Assembly: GCA_958349075.1 (NCBI GenBank)
Contig: CATWBR010000196.1
Location: 1 to 8,240, forward strand
Origin: an uncultured Clostridium sp.
GTDB lineage: Bacteria > Bacillota > Clostridia > Lachnospirales > Lachnospiraceae
Length of the DNA stretch: 8,240 nucleotides
Direction: 5' to 3'
Under the pieces are notes generated by a model. The model saw nothing but the letters and a program-made list of their open reading frames with translations, was not told the DNA's origin and ran no database searches. The position numbers and the translations under genes are program-made. How positions within the stretch are numbered: position 1 is the first letter of the stretch; each line of letters begins with the position of its first letter. Shown piece after piece: positions 1 through 6,187 of the stretch.

Positions 1-10
1 ATTTAATATT

Positions 11-1519
11 ATGGGAAAAGATGATTTTTTATTGAAAAGCAGCGGATATTCCAGTTATTCCAGGCGTCAGCGCAGGAAGTTCCTGCGGGTCATGCCTTAT
101 ATTGTTCTGGTGTCGATTCTGGCCATTTTGCTCTGCATTGCGGCATATCTCTATATGAGGAATAAGAGTCTGGAAACCAGGGGAGTCCTTGGTGAAGTTT
201 ATACGGCCTCGGATCCATCCATGCAGGGGCCGGATCCCGACAATCAGGGAGCTGCAGGAACGGCAGGTGAATCTTCCGAATCCCAGGATGCTTCAGAAGC
301 TTCCGCTAATGCAAACAGCCTGGAGAGCTATCTGAACCGTGCCAATCTCATTGCCGCGGGTTATGATTATGACGCTGCCATAGCGCTTTTAACTGAAAGT
401 CCTTATGCGTCGGATGAACAGGTCACCGCCGCAATCGCAGGCTATGAAGAGACGAAGAACACTCTCGTGCGCGCCGATCCGAAGAAGGTCACACATGTAT
501 TTTTCCACACCCTGATTATGGATACCTCCAAAGCTTTTGACGGTGATTCCAGGGAAAAGGGATATAATCAGATGATGACCACCAAAGAGGAATTTATGAA
601 GATTCTTCAGTCCATGTACGATCGCGGTTTCGTCCTTGTAAAGCTTCACGATGTGGCTTACGAAACCACCGGCGAGGACGGCAATCCGCATTTTGTCCAG
701 GGCGACATTATGCTGCCTCCGGGCAAGCAGCCTTTCGTCATGTCACAGGATGACGTGTGTTATTATGAGTATATGGCAGACGACGGTTTTGCTACAAAGA
801 TGATTATCGGTGAGGATGGAAAACCTACCAATGAGATGAAACTGGAAGACGGTTCCGTGCTCGTAGGTTCCTACGACCTGGTTCCGCTGCTCGATGATTT
901 TATTGAAGAGCATCCTGACTTCTCCTATAAGGGGGCAAAGGCAGTGATTGCCCTCACAGGATATAACGGTATCCTTGGTTACCGTACCGCCGCGTCTTAC
1001 AATTCAGACGAATACAGGGCTAAGAACCCGGGCTTTGACTATGAAAAAGAGCGGGAGGAGGCCGCCAAGGTGGCTGAGTGCCTGAAGGAAAACGGTTTTG
1101 AGCTGGCTTCCCATAGCTGGGGCCACCGAAACATGGGAACCATCTCAATGGAGAACTTCCGCACGGATACGGATAAATGGGAAGCAGAGGTGGAAACGCT
1201 GATTGGTCCATGCGATATCATCCTGTTCCCGTTTGGCAGCGATATCGGCGGCTGGATGCCTTACGACACCAGCGGAGAACGTTACCAATATCTTCATTCC
1301 AAGGGATTCCGGTATTTCTGTAACGTGGACTCCAGCCAATACTGGGTGCAGATTGGCGATGATTACATGAGACAGGGACGAAGAAACCTGGATGGCTTCC
1401 GAATGTATTACGACCTTCCGGAGACGAATCCGACAAAGGATCATTTAAGCGATTTATTTAATGTAAGCGAGGTATTTGACAGAAGAAGACCTACTCCGGT
1501 GGCAAAGATGAGTGAGTAG
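11..1519 (+). CDS. Membrane-anchored polysaccharide deacetylase (NodB-like) family protein
   Basis: A 502-residue protein with a basic cytoplasmic N-terminus (residues 1-28), one membrane segment (about 29-48) and no lipobox, so it is probably a signal anchor with the rest outside the cell. A Ser/Ala/Glu/Asp-rich linker (about 66-102) follows, then a short helical stretch (about 103-155), then the catalytic-like region. NodB-type motifs are visible: SQDD (245-248) in place of TFDDG, HSWGH (368-372) as the metal-binding HxxxH motif, and FPFG (406-409) as the likely third motif. Known family members remove acyl groups from cell-wall or capsular polysaccharides using a bound divalent metal. Substrate here is unknown. 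About 35 extra residues lie between motif 1 and the next core strand. The start is uncertain: only 10 bases precede this ATG, no ribosome site is visible in them, and the frame stays open to the window edge. It converges on the leftward genes. Confidence 0.85.
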   Translation: MGKDDFLLKSSGYSSYSRRQRRKFLRVMPYIVLVSILAILLCIAAYLYMRNKSLETRGVLGEVYTASDPSMQGPDPDNQGAAGTAGESSESQDASEASANANSLESYLNRANLIAAGYDYDAAIALLTESPYASDEQVTAAIAGYEETKNTLVRADPKKVTHVFFHTLIMDTSKAFDGDSREKGYNQMMTTKEEFMKILQSMYDRGFVLVKLHDVAYETTGEDGNPHFVQGDIMLPPGKQPFVMSQDDVCYYEYMADDGFATKMIIGEDGKPTNEMKLEDGSVLVGSYDLVPLLDDFIEEHPDFSYKGAKAVIALTGYNGILGYRTAASYNSDEYRAKNPGFDYEKEREEAAKVAECLKENGFELASHSWGHRNMGTISMENFRTDTDKWEAEVETLIGPCDIILFPFGSDIGGWMPYDTSGERYQYLHSKGFRYFCNVDSSQYWVQIGDDYMRQGRRNLDGFRMYYDLPETNPTKDHLSDLFNVSEVFDRRRPTPVAKMSE

Positions 1520-1597
1520 GGACTGCCAAAGAAGAGAAATGGTTAAAAAGAATCCCGCGGGCAATTCTCCGCTTGCGGCGGGTCGCTGAAGCAGCAG

Positions 1598-1657
1598 AAA
1601 AGTGCCATATTCGGCACCGGAAATTATATATTCCGGGATCGGATATGGCACTTTTTT
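1598..1657 (+). terminator. Intrinsic terminator, probably bidirectional, between convergent genes
   Basis: A perfect 13-bp inverted repeat (1598-1610 with 1643-1655) encloses a second 6-bp stem (CCGGAA 1617-1622 with TTCCGG 1631-1636). On the plus strand it runs into six T and then ATTT, which suits termination of the deacetylase mRNA. On the minus strand the stem itself ends in TTTT, so it may also stop the GNAT-containing operon. A weaker GC-rich hairpin with bulges (about 1554-1582) lies just before it. Confidence 0.85.
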
Positions 1658-1659
1658 AT

Positions 1660-1683
1660 TTAACAGGAAAGTGTTCCTGTTAA
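1660..1683. repeat. Perfect 10-bp inverted repeat with 4-nt loop
   Basis: TTAACAGGAA (1660-1669) pairs perfectly with TTCCTGTTAA (1674-1683) across the loop AGTG. It lies in the 227-nt gap between the convergent deacetylase and GNAT genes, directly after the T-tract of the terminator. Neither strand has a T-run after it, so it is not a standard intrinsic terminator. It could be an mRNA 3'-end stabiliser, a dispersed repeat, or a protein site. The rest of the gap (1684-1746) shows nothing else convincing. Confidence 0.5.
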
Positions 1684-1746
1684 GTTGGGCCGTATAAGTG
1701 TTCCACCGTAAGGTCACCTTAATATGATTATGTGTATGGAAGCGCC

Positions 1747-2202
1747 TTACTCAATGTGTGTTAACCGCTCTCTCTTCAGATAAACCATATCAACCAGTTG
1801 TATACCATCTTCAAACATCGGGTGGTCATAGTTATCAGTAAAAAAGTTCTTTACCCTGTGCGATTCTGTAAATCCGCAGTTACGGTAAAAAGAAAGCGTC
1901 GATGGGCAGTCGCCGGTTCCGACAAACAATACATTGCAGGCAGGGTAATGAGTAAAGATAAATTCTATCAGCCGTTTCCCATAACCCTTTCTTTGAGCAT
2001 CAGGCAGCACCGCGATGTTTTTTAGTTCATAAACATCGTCGGCTTCTCTGGTGATGACACACTCAGCCTTTACTCCTCCATCATCCAACACAAACATTTC
2101 GCCATGCTCAAGATATTTATCGATCATATCTTCCTGTTCATCGGCCAGTAACAGCAACTCTATATATTGTTTTTTTGCCCCCGTTACTTTTTTAATATTC
2201 AT
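1747..2202 (-). CDS. GNAT family N-acetyltransferase
   Basis: A 151-residue single-domain protein of usual GNAT length. The acetyl-CoA pyrophosphate-binding motif A is clear (QRKGYGK, 70-76, after the strand LKNIAVLP), and the FYRNCGF segment (105-111) matches the conserved helix and strand of motif B. GNAT enzymes move an acetyl group from acetyl-CoA to an amine; the substrate cannot be read from the sequence. The start was set at 2202 because GGGAGGGG lies 6 nt upstream, although the frame could open nine codons earlier at a site without a comparable ribosome site. It is the last gene of the GTPase unit, 42 nt after the second GTPase. Its place in a metal operon may be incidental. Confidence 0.85.
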   Translation of the reverse strand: MNIKKVTGAKKQYIELLLLADEQEDMIDKYLEHGEMFVLDDGGVKAECVITREADDVYELKNIAVLPDAQRKGYGKRLIEFIFTHYPACNVLFVGTGDCPSTLSFYRNCGFTESHRVKNFFTDNYDHPMFEDGIQLVDMVYLKRERLTHIE

Positions 2203-2208
2203 AACCGT

Positions 2209-2216
2209 CCCCTCCC
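2209..2216 (-). promoter_or_regulatory. Ribosome binding site that fixes the GNAT start
   Basis: The minus strand reads GGGAGGGG, 6 nt before the ATG at 2202. This supports the 151-residue form over a longer version that would begin at 2229, upstream of this site. Confidence 0.75.
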
Positions 2217-2244
2217 GGCAGAACCTCAATCTTCAATCTTTCAT

Positions 2245-3180
2245 CTAAAACTGCACAATCTCTTTTATTTCCGCCGCCTTCTCCACATAATCAGCATAGA
2301 GCATCGGGCCTTCGCCTTCATATTCCGGACTGTACTCATACTCTACCCGTGCGGTAACTTTCACCCACTCTTTTGTTTCCAGGAGTCTGGCATTTTTCGC
2401 CTTGCACATGAAGCCCAGGAATGTCATATCCGCCTCACAGCATGTCATCGCCATTCTTCCCGGCACAAAGTAGTTCTTCGGGAAATCCGGGGTTTTCAAG
2501 ACCATCGCAGTAAATTCCACGGTCTTGCCGCGGTAACGGTCGGGCTTGTCCAGCATGTCGATATACCAGATGCCGTAAGCTTCCGGTGAAACTTCTATCA
2601 CTTCTGCGTTTACATCGTATGGCAGATCCGCTTCGGAAATTTCCTGTATTTCACCTTCGGCGTCCTCAAAGACAATCTGTACCTGTGGGTTCATCCCTTT
2701 TAAGGTTCTGCGGTAGGTATCCAGGTCCTCGATTCCGTCGCACCGGTTCATAATGAGCATTTCCGTGTTTCTGACCATGGCACCCACCAGCGGTTTCATG
2801 TTGTTCAGATATAAATCAAAGGTAGAACCATCGACAATCGTAATCTGCTGGTAAAGCTCCCAGTCGGCAGGAAGTTTCAATTCATCAAGATTCCACATGC
2901 CGTTCCATTCCACCAGCACGCGCTCAGGATTATAGAAAAGCTCCAACTCTTCCAGGTATTGCGGGGTGAGCTTTGAGAGTTCCTCCACATAGACTACCGC
3001 CGTCTTTGTCTCTTTGAGCAAATCCGCCTCGTATTCCTCCTCGCCTTCCTCGCATACAATTAATAATGTCTTTCCCTCAGACTGAAAATAATCCTGCTGA
3101 AGTGTAAATTTCATAAAGGCTGTTTTGCCGGCTTCCAAAAAACCGTTTATCAGAAATAACGGCATCTTCTCGTCATCCAT
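2245..3180 (-). CDS. Divergent COG0523-like GTPase fused to a DUF1980/TIGR03943-like C-terminal domain
   Basis: A 311-residue protein. The N-terminus carries a P-loop of the CobW/COG0523 type (GFLEAGKTA, 13-21; the usual form is GFLGAGKTT) and a base-recognition motif NRCD (145-148, normally NKxD). The GCICC metal site is absent: the stretch where it should fall (about 43-70) is acidic and has only Cys43. The IEPSG motif has become VEWNG (90-94). The C-terminus (about 205-311), with DKPDRYRGKTVEF and TCCEADM (246-252), resembles the C-terminal part of YcgQ/DUF1980 proteins, which are putative permease subunits usually found beside a YcgR-type permease. No such permease is in this window. The gene follows the canonical GTPase by 23 nt with GGAGGGAG 8 nt before the ATG, so the two are probably cotranscribed. 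A metal-related role is inferred from context; the family assignments are from recall of motifs, not a search. Confidence 0.8.
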   Translation of the reverse strand: MDDEKMPLFLINGFLEAGKTAFMKFTLQQDYFQSEGKTLLIVCEEGEEEYEADLLKETKTAVVYVEELSKLTPQYLEELELFYNPERVLVEWNGMWNLDELKLPADWELYQQITIVDGSTFDLYLNNMKPLVGAMVRNTEMLIMNRCDGIEDLDTYRRTLKGMNPQVQIVFEDAEGEIQEISEADLPYDVNAEVIEVSPEAYGIWYIDMLDKPDRYRGKTVEFTAMVLKTPDFPKNYFVPGRMAMTCCEADMTFLGFMCKAKNARLLETKEWVKVTARVEYEYSPEYEGEGPMLYADYVEKAAEIKEIVQF

Positions 3181-3203
3181 TACTATATCTCCCTCCGTGT
3201 TCC

Positions 3204-4412
3204 TCAGGCTTTGAACGCCGCTTCCAGGCCTTCCTCGTCCAGGTTTGCGCCTATTACGCAGAGTTTACCGGTATAGTCCGGAATTCCTTCACGGATTTCC
3301 ACCTGTTCCGGCACAAGATCGAAATGAAGCCAGATTCCCTCTTTCCCACCGGGAACCATGCCCTTTGCGCGGAGTACCTCGCCGTATTTACTGCTGTAGG
3401 CAAGCTCATGAAGCACCGACTCCAGTTTTTCACGGCTGATAGCAGGCACATTTTCTTTTCCCCAGCTTGTGAACACCTCGTCGGCGTGATGATGGTCATG
3501 GTGATCGTGATCATGGCAACCACAGGTGCAGTTTTCGCCGTGATCATGGTCGTGGTGGTGATCATGATGCTCATGATCATGGCAGCCGCATTCTTCCCCA
3601 TGGTCATGATGATGGTGCTCATGATCGTGGCAGCCGCACTCTTCTTCCTCATGGCCGTGATGATGGTGATGCCCATGATCATGGCAGCCGCACTCCTCCT
3701 CATGGTCATGATGATGGTGATGCTCGTGATCCTGGCAGCCGCACTCCTCTTCGTGATCGTGATGGTGATGCTGTCTGTATTCCCTCGCCTCCTGCATCAG
3801 TTCCTCCGCCATATCATCCTTTTTCTCGATAATTTCCAGGAGCTGTGCACCTGTAAGCTGGCTGCACGGGGTTGTCACAATGTTTGCCGCAGCGTTATGC
3901 TCTCTGAGCATCTCAACGGCAGCCTGCACCTTATCGGCCGCCGCAATATCGGTACGGCTCAGTACAATGGTACCTGCATTGTCGATCTGGTTATTAAAAA
4001 ATTCACCGAAATTCTTCATATACATTCGGCATTTGTTTACATCCACAACGGTAACGGCGCTGTTGAGCACTACTTCGATTTCAGAAGCAACGTCTCTCAC
4101 CGCCTTCATAACATCGGAAAGCTTTCCAACACCTGACGGTTCAATGATGACACGGTCCGGCTGGTATTTTGTAAGCACTTCTTCCAGTGACCTGCCAAAA
4201 TCCCCCACCAGGGAGCAGCAGATGCAGCCTGAATTCATCTCACGTATCTCAATCCCGGCGTCTTTTAAAAATCCTCCGTCAATTCCGATCTCACCAAATT
4301 CATTTTCAATCAGCACAACCTTCTCGCCTGCGATGGCCTCCTTGAGGAGCTGCTTAATAAATGTAGTCTTTCCTGCTCCAAGGAAACCGGAAATGATATC
4401 AATCTTTGTCAT
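3204..4412 (-). CDS. COG0523/CobW-type metallochaperone GTPase with long His/Cys-rich insert
   Basis: A 402-residue protein with all COG0523 hallmarks: Walker A GFLGAGKTT (9-17), ENEFGE (36-41), the metal site GCICC (62-66), IEPSG (90-94), and SRTD (152-155) where NKxD is usual. A His/Cys/acidic tract (215-309: 43 His and 11 Cys) separates the GTPase core from a CobW C-terminal domain (about 311-402). Members such as YciC, ZigA and ZNG1 use GTP to deliver or hold zinc; others handle cobalt, nickel or iron. The tract and the znuABC-like neighbours favour zinc, by inference. The start at 4412 is preferred because GAAGG lies 9 nt upstream; a longer frame would need a TTG start at 4475 and an unlikely Lys-rich leader that overlaps the candidate promoter. 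It is the first gene of a three-gene unit. Confidence 0.92.
   Translation of the reverse strand: MTKIDIISGFLGAGKTTFIKQLLKEAIAGEKVVLIENEFGEIGIDGGFLKDAGIEIREMNSGCICCSLVGDFGRSLEEVLTKYQPDRVIIEPSGVGKLSDVMKAVRDVASEIEVVLNSAVTVVDVNKCRMYMKNFGEFFNNQIDNAGTIVLSRTDIAAADKVQAAVEMLREHNAAANIVTTPCSQLTGAQLLEIIEKKDDMAEELMQEAREYRQHHHHDHEEECGCQDHEHHHHHDHEEECGCHDHGHHHHHGHEEEECGCHDHEHHHHDHGEECGCHDHEHHDHHHDHDHGENCTCGCHDHDHHDHHHADEVFTSWGKENVPAISREKLESVLHELAYSSKYGEVLRAKGMVPGGKEGIWLHFDLVPEQVEIREGIPDYTGKLCVIGANLDEEGLEAAFKA
3486..3770 (-). repeat. In-gene tandem repeats coding the His/Cys-rich metal tract
   Basis: This 285-nt stretch encodes about five imperfect units of 16-20 residues, each with a Cys-Gly-Cys core followed by HDHEHHHHxDH and EEE-like residues. 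CGC cores fall at residues 224, 241, 259, 275 and 297 of the GTPase, the last extended to CTCGC. The DNA is correspondingly repetitive (recurring ATGATGGTGATG and TGGCAGCCGCA on the plus strand). Such tracts in metal chaperones bind several zinc, nickel or cobalt ions. Copy number may vary between strains through slippage. Confidence 0.9.
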
Positions 4413-4464
4413 TATTATCAACCTTCTTTTCTTCTTTTTACAATAGTTTAAACCTAATTTATTA

Positions 4465-4492
4465 TTTTTACACAAATAGAAGATAAAGTCAA
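4465..4492 (-). promoter_or_regulatory. Candidate promoter of the GTPase-GTPase-GNAT unit
   Basis: On the minus strand TTGACT (4492-4487) is followed after 16 nt by TAAAAA (4470-4465). The -35 matches consensus in 5 of 6 positions; the -10 is weaker (4 of 6) but lies in a very AT-rich run. The site sits between the terminator at 4529-4570 and the ATG at 4412, where a promoter is needed. No operator was recognised; the only palindrome near it is GTTTAAAC (about 4446-4453). Confidence 0.5.
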
Positions 4493-4528
4493 GCAGGTGA
4501 GAATTTCAGTCATACTTTTATTGCCTGT

Positions 4529-4570
4529 TAAAAAAGACAGCATGTCATCCCCTCAGAAATTCATGCTGTC
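4529..4570 (-). terminator. Intrinsic terminator of the znu-like operon
   Basis: A perfect 9-bp stem (GACAGCATG 4536-4544 with CATGCTGTC 4562-4570) closes a 17-nt loop and, on the minus strand, is followed directly by six T. It lies 86 nt downstream of the permease stop codon and separates the transporter operon from the GTPase unit. Confidence 0.85.
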
Positions 4571-4655
4571 CTCATTATCATTATTTGCAGGCCGGTTATT
4601 AAATTTATCTGCAGCCATTCTTTCAATTCTGTCTTCTTAAATTTCATTATCCTTC

Positions 4656-5480
4656 TTACAACTTAAATCCCTGACGCACCGCCTGAACCAGACTGAATAT
4701 CAGGAACGCCGCCAGATTTACGACTACCACACTGGCTCCCGCCGGAGTGGAATAGACATAGGATATCACCATTCCGATGCTGAAGCAGATGATAGAAAGC
4801 ACACCTGATACAATCACGACTCCCCTGAAACTCTTAAATATCCGCATGGCCGTCAGGGACGGAAAGATAATGAGACTGGAAATCAGCATTGCCCCCATCA
4901 TCCTCATTCCGAGTACAATTGTCACAGCGGTCAAGACCGCGATCAGAACGTTATAAATAGAAACATTCACGCCGGTCGCCCTGGCGAAGTTCTCGTCGAA
5001 CGTGACCGCAAAAATCTTATTATAACAGAAGAGAAAGAGTCCTAATACCACTACGGAAAGCGCGGCGGCAAACTGCACGTCTTCCCTGCTCATCGCAAGG
5101 ATACTGCCGAACATATAGCTGCTCACATCTGTTGTCATTCCCGTAGTCATGGACGTCACAATGATACCGATTGCAAGCGCGCTGGCTGAAATCATTGCAA
5201 TTGCCGCGTCACTTTTAATCTTTCCCCTCTCCGTAATCCTGAGAAGGAAAAATGCCGCCAGAACCACAACGGGTATCGATACTTTAAGGGGTGACCATCC
5301 GATCGCCAGCGCTACCGACAGGGCGCCGAACGATACATGGGAAAGTCCGTCTCCTATCATGGAATACCGTTTCAGGACAAGGCTGACTCCCAAAAGTGAT
5401 GCGCAGAGGGACACCAGCACACCTCCCACGAGTGCCCTTACAATAAAGGGGTAGGACATCATTTCGCTTACAATACTCAT
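4656..5480 (-). CDS. znuB: Metal ABC transporter permease (ZnuB type)
   Basis: A 274-residue, strongly hydrophobic protein with about seven to eight membrane segments (for example 15-35, 48-62, 66-82, 93-110, 135-153, 174-200, 219-242, 246-266), normal for the ABC-3 permease family. Conserved family stretches are present: GDGLSHVSFGALSVAL (43-58), TDVSSYMFGSIL (117-128) and FDENFARATGV (161-171), the last near the coupling region that contacts the ATPase. It would form the channel through which zinc, or manganese or iron, enters the cytoplasm. The start ATG overlaps the end of the ATPase gene by 4 nt (ATGA) and has a very strong ribosome site, GGGAGGTGA, 6 nt upstream, pointing to coupled translation. 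The metal is inferred from the lipoprotein and the neighbouring GTPase, since ABC-3 permeases of different metals look alike. Confidence 0.92.
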   Translation of the reverse strand: MSIVSEMMSYPFIVRALVGGVLVSLCASLLGVSLVLKRYSMIGDGLSHVSFGALSVALAIGWSPLKVSIPVVVLAAFFLLRITERGKIKSDAAIAMISASALAIGIIVTSMTTGMTTDVSSYMFGSILAMSREDVQFAAALSVVVLGLFLFCYNKIFAVTFDENFARATGVNVSIYNVLIAVLTAVTIVLGMRMMGAMLISSLIIFPSLTAMRIFKSFRGVVIVSGVLSIICFSIGMVISYVYSTPAGASVVVVNLAAFLIFSLVQAVRQGFKL

Positions 5481-6187
5481 CCTTCGTCACCTCCCAGAAA
5501 CTGTCTGCCGATACCGCTCTTCAGATAATCTCCCATTGTTCCGCAGAAAATTGCTTTCTGCTGCAAATGCAGGATTTTTCCCGCCTGTCTTACGATATTT
5601 GCCATGTCATGGGAAACCATCAGAATAGCTACCTTCTCCTCACGGTTCAGTTTTCTGATAATATTATAAAAATCCTGAATGGCAGACGGATCAAGACCGG
5701 TGATCGGCTCATCCAGAATCAGGAGCTTGTCCGTGGCACAGAGCGCCCTGGCAATCAAGGCCCTCTGCTTCTGTCCTCCCGACAAATCCCTGAAACAGTT
5801 TTTTTTCAAATCCATAATTCCAAGACGCTCCAGATTGGCAAGCGCCGTCTCTTTCTCCTTCGAGGAATAGAAAGGCCTGTTCCCCCTCTTCCCCAGGCAG
5901 CCGGACAGAACCACCTCAAAAACGGTAGCCGGGAAATCCTTCTGTGCTGCTGTCTGCTGGGGCAGGTAACCGATTCCCGCCCTTTTAAGCTCCTCCGACA
6001 CCTCAATCTTTCCCGCCGTCGGCTTTAACAGCCCCAGAATCCCCTTCATCAGGGTGCTTTTACCCGAACCGTTCTCACCTACAATACAGATATAATCCCC
6101 TGTATTGACTTCCAGGCTCACGTCGATAACCGCATCCTGGTTCTCATATCCAAAATCGACATGCTCACATCTTAATAACAATCCCAT
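5477..6187 (-). CDS. znuC: Metal ABC transporter ATP-binding protein (ZnuC type)
   Basis: A 236-residue ABC ATPase with every expected motif: Walker A GENGSGKST (37-45), Q-loop PQQ (76-78), signature LSGGQ (135-139), Walker B LLILDEP (155-161), D-loop GLDP (164-167) and the switch His193 in VSHD. It powers import through the adjoining permease. Its start codon directly follows the stop of the lipoprotein gene with no gap, and AAGGA within the end of that gene lies about 9 nt before the ATG. The last four bases overlap the permease start. Length and order (binding protein, ATPase, permease) are standard for this transporter family. Confidence 0.94.
   Translation of the reverse strand: MGLLLRCEHVDFGYENQDAVIDVSLEVNTGDYICIVGENGSGKSTLMKGILGLLKPTAGKIEVSEELKRAGIGYLPQQTAAQKDFPATVFEVVLSGCLGKRGNRPFYSSKEKETALANLERLGIMDLKKNCFRDLSGGQKQRALIARALCATDKLLILDEPITGLDPSAIQDFYNIIRKLNREEKVAILMVSHDMANIVRQAGKILHLQQKAIFCGTMGDYLKSGIGRQFLGGDEG

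Noticed and set aside
1709..1721. Odd-centred palindrome TAAGGTCACCTTA near the GNAT stop
   Set aside because: Six-base arms are expected about twice by chance in a window of this size, and it lies at a 3' end rather than in a promoter.
3486..3770. Regular repeats that might suggest a CRISPR array or DNA-binding iterons
   Set aside because: The units are imperfect, contiguous, in frame and code for a His/Cys metal tract inside a recognised gene; there are no unique spacers.
3324..4136. Long plus-strand open frame with a Met/Val/Ile-rich, membrane-like stretch
   Set aside because: It is the antisense of the His-rich repeat (CAT/CAC codons read as ATG/GTG). The minus-strand frame has full COG0523 motifs, so this hydrophobic frame is a composition artefact.
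4446..4453. GTTTAAAC palindrome in the leader of the GTPase unit as an operator
   Set aside because: The symmetry does not extend beyond 8 bases, which is common by chance in AT-rich DNA.
4413..4475. Longer form of the first GTPase starting at TTG 4475
   Set aside because: It adds a Lys-rich leader not seen in the family, lacks a good ribosome site, and would overlap the candidate -10; the ATG at 4412 has GAAGG at 9 nt and begins directly with the P-loop strand.
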